Source of the DNA: RQOF01 sp964461135
Lineage (GTDB): Bacteria; Calditrichota; Calditrichia; RBG-13-44-9
Length of the DNA stretch: 15,498 nt
Assembly: GCA_964461135.1 (NCBI GenBank)
Contig: CAYWTB010000103.1
Span: forward strand, 1-15,498
Reading direction: 5' to 3'
Below the pieces are notes generated by a model. That model searched no databases. It saw nothing but the letters and a program-made list of their open reading frames with translations, and was not told the origin of the DNA. The first letter of the stretch is position 1. Each line of letters begins with the position of its first letter. Made by a program: the position numbers and the translations under genes. This document shows positions 1 to 6,193 of the stretch, one piece after another.

Positions 1-618
1 TCAAAAATGGATCGTAAAAAGTACTGATTAAAAAATTTGTGAATTAAACAGGTTAGAGTTGATAAAAGAATACCAAAAGTATTATCTGCTCAAGAGGTAG
101 AAATACTAAAAACAAAATTTACGGGTGAAATTAAAATTGCGTTCTTGTTGTTTATTTACACTGGTGCAAGACGGGGTGAAATTTGTCAGTTTAGGATGGG
201 GGATGGATCGGGTCTAGGTTGGAAAAATATAAATTGGATGCAAAACACAATAACCCTCAAAGGAAAGAAGAAAGAGAGATCAGTGCCAATGGTTAAGGCC
301 TTAAGATGTGCATTATCAGTTGAAATGCAAAATCGAATGTCGAAAAAAGATTTTGATGTTGAGGATTTGGTTGTTCATTTAATTTCTGATACGGTCACAA
401 AAAGAATCAAGGAAGCATTAAAACAAAGTGGCTTCTATTCAAAGGGCAATGTTGTACACATGTTAAGACATACTACGGCGACTTTAATATTGGAGGAAAC
501 AGGAGATTTAAGAACAGTTCAGGAAATACTCGGGCATTCACAAATTACGACTACGCAAATATATACTCATATTGTAACAGAAAGGAAAATGAAGGCATTA
601 GAAGCGTTGCCTTATTAA
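1..618 (+). pseudogene. Tyrosine recombinase/phage-type integrase, 5' part decayed
   Basis: This is the catalytic domain of a site-specific tyrosine recombinase, the enzyme class that inserts and excises integrative elements. The frame is open from about position 43 to the stop at 616-618. It shows the usual set: TGARRGE with the first catalytic Arg (codon 169-171), a beta-hairpin Lys region (LKGKKKERSVP), HMLRHT (H-x-x-R), LGHSQ and the nucleophile region QIYTHI. Upstream, the same frame has stops at 25-27 and 40-42. Frame 2 over positions 2-25 reads QKWIVKST, resembling the end of the core-binding domain, so a frameshift plus a nonsense codon appear to separate the halves. No ATG or GTG lies in frame before the catalytic Arg; the first usable start is TTG at 145. 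The N-terminal part would lie left of the window. A short insertion (RMGDGSGLG) follows the first motif. Family assignment is sure; the pseudogene status is likely but rests on the first 45 bases. Confidence 0.82.
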
Positions 619-698
619 TATGAGGTTAAATATCAAGATAACCTTACCAAATTAAACACGGAAGAATAGTAAACACTTTTTTTGTTTTTTATTGATTT

Positions 699-763
699 TC
701 ACCTATCTAAACACTTATTTATTATAATCTGATTTTAAAATTGACATAAATCGGCATAGGTGA
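699..763 (+). promoter_or_regulatory. Inverted repeat that includes the DUF3800 Shine-Dalgarno
   Basis: The octamer tcacctat at 699-706 is the exact reverse complement of ataggtga at 756-763. The right arm contains the likely Shine-Dalgarno aggtga (758-763), 7 nt before the ATG at 771. A tataat hexamer lies between the arms at 723-728, without a good -35 box. If transcription started there, the message would lack the left arm. Read-through message from the integrase side would carry both arms and could mask the ribosome site. The stem is only 8 bp with three G-C pairs, so the function is speculative; the repeat could instead be an operator or chance. Confidence 0.3.
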
Positions 764-770
764 TTTTTAA

Positions 771-1475
771 ATGCCAGAAGTTATCAATATATATTGTGAT
801 GAAAGTTGTCATTTGGAACACGATGGGCAAGATGTCATGCTTCTTGGGGCAATTTGGTGTCCTCAGCTTGATATTAAAACGCATGCCCAGAACCTCAAAA
901 TATTAAAAACATCTCATCATTTTAATGGCGAACTGAAGTGGACAAAAGTTTCGCCATCAAGAGAAGATTATTTCTTAAATCTAGTAGATTACTTCTTTTC
1001 ATCTGACAAGTTGAATTTCAGGTGTCTAATTGTAAAAAATAAATCTTTATTGGATCATACCTTCTATAATCAAGGAAGTCATGATTCATTCTATTATAAA
1101 ATGTTTTTTTATCTGCTGACAAATATCATATCGACAAATAATTCCTATAATATTTATTTGGACATTAAAGATACAAGAAGTCAAAATAAAATAATAAAAC
1201 TTCATGAGGTCATCTGTTCTTATTTTCGCGATTTTGAAAATACAGTTATTAAAAAGATACAGCATGTTCGTGCTCAAGAAATTGAATTACTTCAATTAGC
1301 AGATTTTCTAATAGGTTCGATCTCATATTTAAGTAGAAAAATTGATACAAGCGAAACGAAGAAAAAGATAGTTCTCAAAATTAAAAACAAGGCCGGATTT
1401 GATATTGAGAGTAGCACACCGCCTTGGGAAGAAAAATTTAATCTGTTTTATTTCAAACCACGAGATTCAAGATAG
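771..1475 (+). CDS. DUF3800 domain protein
   Basis: This 234-residue protein matches the DUF3800 pattern from end to end. Near the N-terminus a beta-strand leads into Asp10-Glu11-Ser12 (IYCDES), followed by the second strand VMLLGAIW. An ELKW segment lies around residues 54-57, an acidic strand YLDIKD at 129-134, and the diagnostic QLADFLIG helix at 175-182. The acidic residues placed on strands suggest an RNase H-like metal-dependent nuclease fold, which has been proposed for this family, but the biochemical role is not settled. DUF3800 genes are common on mobile elements and in defence-rich regions. There is no signal peptide or membrane segment, so it is probably cytoplasmic. The start is supported by aggtga 7 nt upstream. 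The next gene starts 2 nt after its stop, so they form one unit. Codons are visibly AT-rich compared with the efflux genes downstream, in keeping with horizontal transfer. Family call firm, function unknown. Confidence 0.85.
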   Translation: MPEVINIYCDESCHLEHDGQDVMLLGAIWCPQLDIKTHAQNLKILKTSHHFNGELKWTKVSPSREDYFLNLVDYFFSSDKLNFRCLIVKNKSLLDHTFYNQGSHDSFYYKMFFYLLTNIISTNNSYNIYLDIKDTRSQNKIIKLHEVICSYFRDFENTVIKKIQHVRAQEIELLQLADFLIGSISYLSRKIDTSETKKKIVLKIKNKAGFDIESSTPPWEEKFNLFYFKPRDSR

Positions 1476-1477
1476 TA

Positions 1478-1963
1478 ATGGAATTACCTAATTTTCTACC
1501 ACAACCCTTAAAGTTGGGTGGCACTTTTGAAGAGATCCTGGATTCCTTGTATTCGGTATTTGAAAACGACTTTAAGGTAAAAAGAACATGTCATTGCAAT
1601 CTTAGAGTAATTTATGACAACCGCATACTACCTGACGGCCGTGGAAAAGAGGAAGGTTTTTGGCATGTTATATCAATGGAGAATCAACAAACTGGGGATA
1701 GGGAAATTGATTTTAGAAGAGCAGAACGTTTGCCATGGGCATGTCCCATGATGGGAAACGAAACGAGACCAGAACTTAGAGTATATGATTATGACCATGT
1801 TTCAAAAGACGAGGGGATCAGAAGATATATATGGCTTTATGAATATGATTATGTGATAGTATTAAGGAAGAAGAAAAACATCTATTTTTGGGTTACTGCA
1901 TTCTATGTCGACTCAAGAGGAAGAAAACATAAACTATCAAAACAGTATACAAATCGTCTATAA
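1478..1963 (+). CDS. Unrecognised 161-aa protein, possible barnase/RelE-fold RNase, paired with DUF3800
   Basis: I do not recognise a named family with certainty. The protein is small, soluble and strongly patterned. A helical N-terminus (residues 16-32) is followed by a CxC pair (Cys38, Cys40), FWHVIS at 61-66, a basic RRAERLPW at 80-87 with Cys89-Pro90 after it, then two strands YVIVL (125-129) and YFWVTAFYVD (136-145), and a basic tail ending KLSKQY. A His-containing FWH strand, an Arg-rich turn and paired hydrophobic C-terminal strands ending in Lys/Tyr resemble the BECR (barnase, EndoU, colicin, RelE) ribonuclease fold of phage and toxin proteins. That is inference from pattern only. The ATG lies 2 nt after the stop of the DUF3800 gene, with no clear ribosome site of its own, so translational coupling is likely. 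Together they could be a toxin/antitoxin or defence pair; which one would be the effector cannot be told here. Confidence 0.72.
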   Translation: MELPNFLPQPLKLGGTFEEILDSLYSVFENDFKVKRTCHCNLRVIYDNRILPDGRGKEEGFWHVISMENQQTGDREIDFRRAERLPWACPMMGNETRPELRVYDYDHVSKDEGIRRYIWLYEYDYVIVLRKKKNIYFWVTAFYVDSRGRKHKLSKQYTNRL

Positions 1964-1971
1964 ATGCAGCA

Positions 1972-1989
1972 ACCGCCTTAAAAGGCGGT
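1972..1989. repeat. Perfect 8-bp palindrome after the DUF3800 module
   Basis: accgcctt and aaggcggt are exact reverse complements separated by aa, beginning 9 nt after the stop of the second module gene. The position suits a transcript end, but no T-run follows on the plus strand, so it is not a standard intrinsic terminator. It may protect the 3' end of the message or be a protein-binding site. Confidence 0.5.
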
Positions 1990-2241
1990 CACCAAGCTCT
2001 TTCTACCCCACTTGGTAGATGAGACATATGCAATATAAGTATATTTTCGAAATAATCAAAAGTTTCTTTAATTATTTTTTATATCTCACCCATCTTAAAC
2101 CAATCTCTACAACTACCTATCATATAATAATCACTCTTCTTGTAAAAGAATTAGTCCAATACTTAGGATATTGAACAATAAATCATGGAATCAAAGGCTA
2201 TAATATTCAAATGTTATTTCTGATGATTATATATACATTAG

Positions 2242-2262
2242 AGTGTGCAAAATAGTGTGCAA
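2242..2262. repeat. Tandem agtgtgcaa repeat
   Basis: agtgtgcaa occurs at 2242-2250 and again at 2254-2262, a 12-bp period (just over one helical turn). Such closely spaced direct repeats can be binding sites for an integrase, an excisionase or a repressor. Two copies in AT-rich DNA could also be chance. Confidence 0.35.
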
Positions 2263-2301
2263 TTTTTGTATAAAAATGTCCATATTTGACCCCATCCAAA
2301 T

Positions 2302-2328
2302 AAAAAAGCCCGTTAAAGAAACGGGCTT
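2302..2328 (-). terminator. Intrinsic terminator of tRNA-Asp
   Basis: Read on the minus strand, aagcccgtt (2328-2320) pairs perfectly with aacgggctt (2314-2306) across a 5-nt loop, and a run of six T follows (2307-2302). This is a textbook rho-independent terminator. It lies 31 nt past the tRNA 3' end and in the same orientation. Confidence 0.88.
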
Positions 2329-2358
2329 CTATCGTTGATTTCCAACGACTTAGGTGAG

Positions 2359-2432
<74 letters not shown>

Positions 2433-2448
2433 ATATTTTTAGCTCAAA

Positions 2449-2477
2449 AATATAGAAGAAAACAACCCGCTAATCAA
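2449..2477 (-). promoter_or_regulatory. Sigma70-type promoter of tRNA-Asp
   Basis: On the minus strand TTGATT (2477-2472) and TATATT (2454-2449) are separated by exactly 17 bp. The predicted start falls roughly 10 nt before the mature tRNA 5' end at 2432. Both hexamers match the consensus in at least four of six positions, and the position is right for a tRNA gene. Confidence 0.75.
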
Positions 2478-2639
2478 GAGATTTTTACAATTAACCTGTA
2501 AGTGTTCCGTCCAAGGTAAACGGCATCAATCAACCTGATCCCGGCTAGAAAAAAATAGACATGTATCAGATAAAGTCACCGGGGGCTGGATCACTTTTCA
2601 TACAACAAAAACATGAGAAAATATCAAATAATAATTTTG

Positions 2640-2663
2640 GGTAATTGTAAAAGATCTTGCACA
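2640..2663 (+). repeat. Left terminal inverted repeat of the IS1595 element
   Basis: The 24 bp starting ggtaattg and ending ttgcaca match the reverse complement of 3540-3563 at 20 of 24 positions, including an unbroken ttgcaca at the inner end. Confidence 0.85.
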
Positions 2664-2679
2664 GAAATAAATTGGTGTT

Positions 2680-3558
2680 ATGGATCTAAATTGCTTTGAA
2701 CATATAGTAAAAACTGAAAATATTGCGCGGCGATTTTTCACAAATTTATGTTGGAAAAACTACCGTCCTTTCTGAATAAGGTGTAACAGTAATGATATCT
2801 ATCGTCTTGCCGGTAAGAAATTCAGATGTAAACAGTGTGGATGCACCTTTCACAATTTTTCCGGACGATGGATTCATAAAGTCCAGATCACGGCGAAGCA
2901 TTGGCTCTGGATCATTAAACTTTTTGAATTGGACCTCTCGCCCAGGAAAATGGCTGAACAGACCGGGCTCAGCTATCCCACGGTCCGTAAAGCCGTTACC
3001 CTTATCCGAACTGCTATTGTGTCTCACAGCAGCGATTTTGAAGAACTTCTGGGTGGTGAAGTCGAAATGCCGGTCAAAGGCCCGGCCTATGACGGGGATG
3101 AAAGTTACTTTGGTGGCCGGAGAAAAGGCAAACGCGGGCGAGGAGCAGCTAATAAAGTACCGGTCTTCTGTATACTGGAACGTGCTGGTATTGTTCGGCC
3201 CGAGGTAATTAAAAATGTAAAAGCAGATACACTGCTGAATATGACCGTGAAAACCGTTCGCCGGGGAAGTATTGTTTACACTGATAAATACAAAGGCGAT
3301 GATGCGTGGATGTTTTGTAGCTATGGTCATAATAAAATCGATCATAAAACACTCTTTGCCTCTGGTAAAGTTTACATCAATGGTGTTGAGGGATTCTGGA
3401 ATTATGCCAAATAACGATTGATTAAATTTCATGGGATCTCCAAAGAAAAATTCCCTCTTTACCTGAAAGAAATGGAATTTAGATATAACAACAGAAATAA
3501 AAACATTTTTAACTTAATTGCTAAATATCTGACTAACTTTGTGCAAAATCTCTTATAA
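2680..3558 (+). pseudogene. IS1595-family transposase with two nonsense codons
   Basis: One continuous frame of 292 codons starts at ATG 2680 and is interrupted only by TGA at 2773-2775 (codon 32) and TAA at 3412-3414 (codon 245). Through the stops it reads as a full ISXO2-like transposase. A zinc ribbon at codons 32-55 is made of C-x-x-C (32/35) and CKQCGC (50-55). A region like a helix-turn-helix follows (LSPRKMAEQTGLSYPTVRKA). The catalytic core has DESYFGGRRKGKRGRGA (Asp140), VYTD (Asp202) and INGVEGFW (Asn234, Glu237). The tail KEKFPLYLKEMEFRYNNR is intact. The first stop replaces the first zinc-ribbon Cys by one base change (TGT to TGA). The second falls where relatives continue FW-x-x-AK-x-RLIK. 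Nine residues (PVKGPAYDG) precede the first catalytic Asp where relatives, as I recall them, go directly from GEVE to DESYFGG. No frameshift is needed, so the inactivation looks recent. Confidence 0.88.
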
Positions 3559-3563
3559 TCACC
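3540..3563 (-). repeat. Right terminal inverted repeat of the IS1595 element
   Basis: Read on the minus strand this begins ggtgatta and ends ttgcaca, matching the left end at 20 of 24 positions. It contains the natural stop codon of the transposase frame. Confidence 0.85.
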
Positions 3564-3766
3564 TAAATTAAATATTCAAATTTTGTAAATAATTTTTAGA
3601 AAAATCGAATGAAACTATCATTAAATTCCTGAGAGGCCTTTATATACCATTAAGGCATAATTGTTATCCGGGATGCCATTATTAATTTACGATATGTGAC
3701 ATATTTTTCTGAAGACAATACGTGTTGAATTAAAAGAAGATATTATAAAACCATCTAAGGATTCCG

Positions 3767-5065
3767 ATGAAGATCATTTCATTAACTTTTTTTGTCTTGA
3801 TATTGCTGACAACAACCAGAAGTTGGTCACAGGAAAATTCGTTTGACTTGAAAACACTACTGCACCTGGCACTGGAGAATAATACCGATATCGAGGTGGA
3901 ATCCATGCAAAATCAGATCAGTCGAAAACAGCGGTGGCAGGCAGTCACCGGCTGGCTTCCCCGGGTAAATGCGCAAGGTGCTTATGTAGAAACCTCCGGA
4001 ATCCCTGGAATTCCTGACTTTGTGAGCGCGAATGGTTTGAAGGAGCGAACTGCCTATCTGAATGTACAGCAGACACTTTTCGATGCCGGTAAATTTATGG
4101 ATCTGAAAGAAAGCAAAATTAATGAAAATCAGCAACATTACAATTCCTTTCTCACCCGGCAGCAAATCCTTAATGAGGTTATCCGCACCTATTTTGAGAT
4201 TCTAAAATCTCAGGGCGAAATCCGCACATTCGAACAGAATCTGAAGTCTTTCCAGATGATATATCAGCAAAGTCAAATGCTGTATAAAAACGGAGAGGTA
4301 CCGGAAATCGATGTTAAAAAATCCCTGGTGGAATATTTACTGCAAAAAAATTCGCTCATACAGTCAGAAAAATCGCATCAGGAAAAACTTGTATATCTGA
4401 AAATATTGATCAATCTGCCGGTCGACAGAGAGATTGAAGTAAGCGATTTTCCGGTTAAAACAATACATCTGGACAGTTTACCGCAATATTATCAGCTTGC
4501 TCTGGCTAACAACCTTTCCCTGAAAATGCTGGAAACGGATCTCTCACGGTTTCAGATCGAGAAAACCGCGGTCATGTTGCGACATCTTCCCGCTGCAATT
4601 GCCGGATTTAATTACGGCTGGGATACGAATGAGCGGCTGCAGCGAAATGACCGGGGCTGGCAGGTCTATATCAGTCTAAGCCTGCCATTATGGCAGTGGG
4701 GAGAAATCCGGGCAGATCGGCAGATTGCCGATCTAAAATACCGGCAAACCAGAACTGCAATTGGCCAATTATATAAAAATATTTTCCTACAGGTTCAATC
4801 TGCTTATAACGACTGTCTGATCCAGCAACAGCAGAAGAAAGCCATGGGAGAGAGCCGGGATGCAGCTGAGCAGGCCGTAAAAATGGCGCAGGTGGGATAT
4901 CGCGAAGGGACAATTACAAATCTCGATTTGATCAACACACAGAAACTTCTGACAGAAACCCAGATCAATTATTCAAATGCAATTTATGATTTCTATATCG
5001 CCAAAGCCCAACTATACCTGGTAATAGGAAAAATGAAGGAGGATTTCGAATGGGTCGAAAACTGA
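3767..5065 (+). CDS. TolC-like outer membrane efflux channel
   Basis: This 432-residue protein is the outer-membrane exit duct of a tripartite efflux pump. It begins with a Sec signal peptide (MKIISLTFFVLILLTTT, cleavage probably near SWSQ, residues 19-22). Two related outer-membrane-efflux repeats follow. The conserved helix turn shows as LYKNGEVPEIDV near residue 172 and again as GYREGTITNLDLINTQ near 375, each preceded by long Gln/Lys-rich helices of the periplasmic barrel. The length is usual for the family. aagga lies just upstream of the ATG. Its end overlaps the adaptor gene by 16 nt, and the pump gene follows, so the three are one operon. No lipoprotein Cys is present at the cleavage site, unlike the OprM/CusC subgroup. 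The upstream 203 bp hold no convincing promoter; atatgtgacatat (3692-3704) is a small palindrome there. The substrate cannot be deduced. Confidence 0.92.
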   Translation: MKIISLTFFVLILLTTTRSWSQENSFDLKTLLHLALENNTDIEVESMQNQISRKQRWQAVTGWLPRVNAQGAYVETSGIPGIPDFVSANGLKERTAYLNVQQTLFDAGKFMDLKESKINENQQHYNSFLTRQQILNEVIRTYFEILKSQGEIRTFEQNLKSFQMIYQQSQMLYKNGEVPEIDVKKSLVEYLLQKNSLIQSEKSHQEKLVYLKILINLPVDREIEVSDFPVKTIHLDSLPQYYQLALANNLSLKMLETDLSRFQIEKTAVMLRHLPAAIAGFNYGWDTNERLQRNDRGWQVYISLSLPLWQWGEIRADRQIADLKYRQTRTAIGQLYKNIFLQVQSAYNDCLIQQQQKKAMGESRDAAEQAVKMAQVGYREGTITNLDLINTQKLLTETQINYSNAIYDFYIAKAQLYLVIGKMKEDFEWVEN

Positions 5066-6087
5066 CAGCGGTTACCGGATGGATATTATTATTCCATTTA
5101 ATATCCTTTGGTCAGATAATTGCACCGGTAAAGGTGGAGAACGCCAGAGTAGTATTGATTTTTGCAACAGTCCAGGGTTATGGGACCATTGAACCCCTTC
5201 CAGAAGACAACATTCCTCTTACTGCTGATGCACCCATGCGTATTATAGAGATATTGGTAAAACCTGGTGACCAAGTTAAAAAGGGGGAGTTGGTGGTTAG
5301 GCTGCAACGAGATCATTCTCTTGATGTTGCCGTGAGCAAGGCAAAAATTTCAATGCAGAAGGACAGTCTCGATTATAAACGTGCCGTGACCCTTTTCGAC
5401 AGCGGTGTCATTCCCAGAGTAAAGCTGGATAATATGAAGAACGACTATGATATCTCCCGGGCAGATTATGAATTGCAAAAAAAACAACTCGACTATGCCG
5501 TGCAGAACAGTGAGCTCCGTTCACCAATTAATGGAATCGTAACCAGTATAAATGGGGTGGTTGGTCAGATTACAGATCTAACCCAGCCTATTTTGCGCAT
5601 CGTAAACCTGCAGGAAATGATGGCCATTATTGGAATTGAAATCGAGGATATCGCACAAATCCGGATCGATCAGAAAGTCGATATTACCATTCCTAATTTA
5701 CCCGATAGTCCAGTATTTAAAGGAACTGTGAGTAAACTAAACCACGAAATAGATCCTGCCACCCAGTTAATCCATATCTGGATAAGAATTAAAAATCCCA
5801 CGGAATTTCTACAGCCGGGAATGTTTGCGGAAGCAAAAATCATTGTAAAGGAAGACTTGAAAGCCCTGACCGTTCCCAAATCAGCGGTGCTTGAGGACTT
5901 AGAAGGGCCATATATTTTTATCGTCCGGGACAACACGGTCTATAAAACGCAGGTTAAAACCGGTGTTGAAAACGATTCACTGGTTCAGATTCTGCGGGGT
6001 CTTCAAAAGGGAGAAACAGTAGTTTATCAGGGTAATTATGAATTGGAAGATAGTATGAAGGTCAGAATTGAAAAACAATCAGAATAA
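5050..6087 (+). CDS. RND efflux periplasmic adaptor (membrane fusion protein)
   Basis: The 345-residue HlyD/AcrA-type adaptor joins the pump to the outer-membrane channel. An N-terminal hydrophobic stretch (about residues 8-22) exports it; no lipobox Cys is evident. The first half of the lipoyl-like domain is around residues 48-90 (RIIEILVKPGDQVKKGELVVRL). A helical hairpin covers roughly 90-155, shorter than in AcrA. The second lipoyl half is LRSPINGIVTSINGVVGQIT near 158-177. A beta-barrel follows (about 190-265), then a membrane-proximal domain ending in VRIEKQSE. A strong Shine-Dalgarno, aaggagg, precedes the start inside the upstream gene, and the 16-nt overlap implies coupled translation. 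It acts in the periplasm. The order channel-adaptor-pump is common in FCB bacteria. Substrate unknown. Confidence 0.92.
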   Translation: MGRKLTAVTGWILLFHLISFGQIIAPVKVENARVVLIFATVQGYGTIEPLPEDNIPLTADAPMRIIEILVKPGDQVKKGELVVRLQRDHSLDVAVSKAKISMQKDSLDYKRAVTLFDSGVIPRVKLDNMKNDYDISRADYELQKKQLDYAVQNSELRSPINGIVTSINGVVGQITDLTQPILRIVNLQEMMAIIGIEIEDIAQIRIDQKVDITIPNLPDSPVFKGTVSKLNHEIDPATQLIHIWIRIKNPTEFLQPGMFAEAKIIVKEDLKALTVPKSAVLEDLEGPYIFIVRDNTVYKTQVKTGVENDSLVQILRGLQKGETVVYQGNYELEDSMKVRIEKQSE

Positions 6088-6193
6088 CGACTTGAGTTCA
6101 ACAGGTATTAAAATAATGCCAGGTGGTACATTACTGAAATAAAAAGATGTTTTTGAGAATTGGGATTACATTCAGAAAATAAAGTGAGAGATA

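Larger units (their letters stand above)
1964..2301. other. Gene-free AT-rich spacer at the island edge
   Basis: No open frame worth calling is present. It holds a perfect palindrome just after the module's last gene (1972-1989) and a direct repeat of agtgtgcaa (2242-2250 and 2254-2262), and it ends at the terminator of the tRNA gene. The composition is strongly AT-rich. The stretch could contain an attachment site or a small RNA, but I see no specific evidence for either. Confidence 0.5.
2640..3563 (+). mobile_element. IS1595-family insertion sequence, complete but inactive
   Basis: The element is about 924 bp, bounded by imperfect inverted repeats, and filled by one transposase frame. The transposase has the ISXO2-like layout of the IS1595 family: an N-terminal zinc ribbon, a helix-turn-helix and a DDN(E) catalytic domain. 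The gene's stop (3556-3558) lies inside the right terminal repeat. No clean target duplication is visible: the 8 bp on each side (taattttg and taaattaa) agree at five positions only. Two nonsense codons in the transposase mean it cannot move by itself. It sits between the tRNA-Asp promoter and the efflux operon and disrupts no gene that I can see. Confidence 0.87.

Noticed and set aside
741..769. TTGACA at 741-746 as a -35 box for the DUF3800 gene
   Set aside because: The matching -10 position is tttttaa-like, and the start would fall inside the coding sequence.
2792..3208. Plus-strand open frame of 138 codons overlapping the transposase
   Set aside because: It is out of frame with the zinc ribbon and DESYFGG motifs; the real transposase frame is the one from 2680.
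2746..3432. Long open frame on the minus strand across the transposase region (228 codons)
   Set aside because: It is the antisense shadow of the well-conserved IS1595 transposase frame and has no recognisable domain.
3692..3704. atatgtgacatat as a CRP-like operator before the efflux operon
   Set aside because: The arms are only 5 bp and AT-rich, the half-site pair TGTGA/TCACA is incomplete, and no promoter can be placed beside it.
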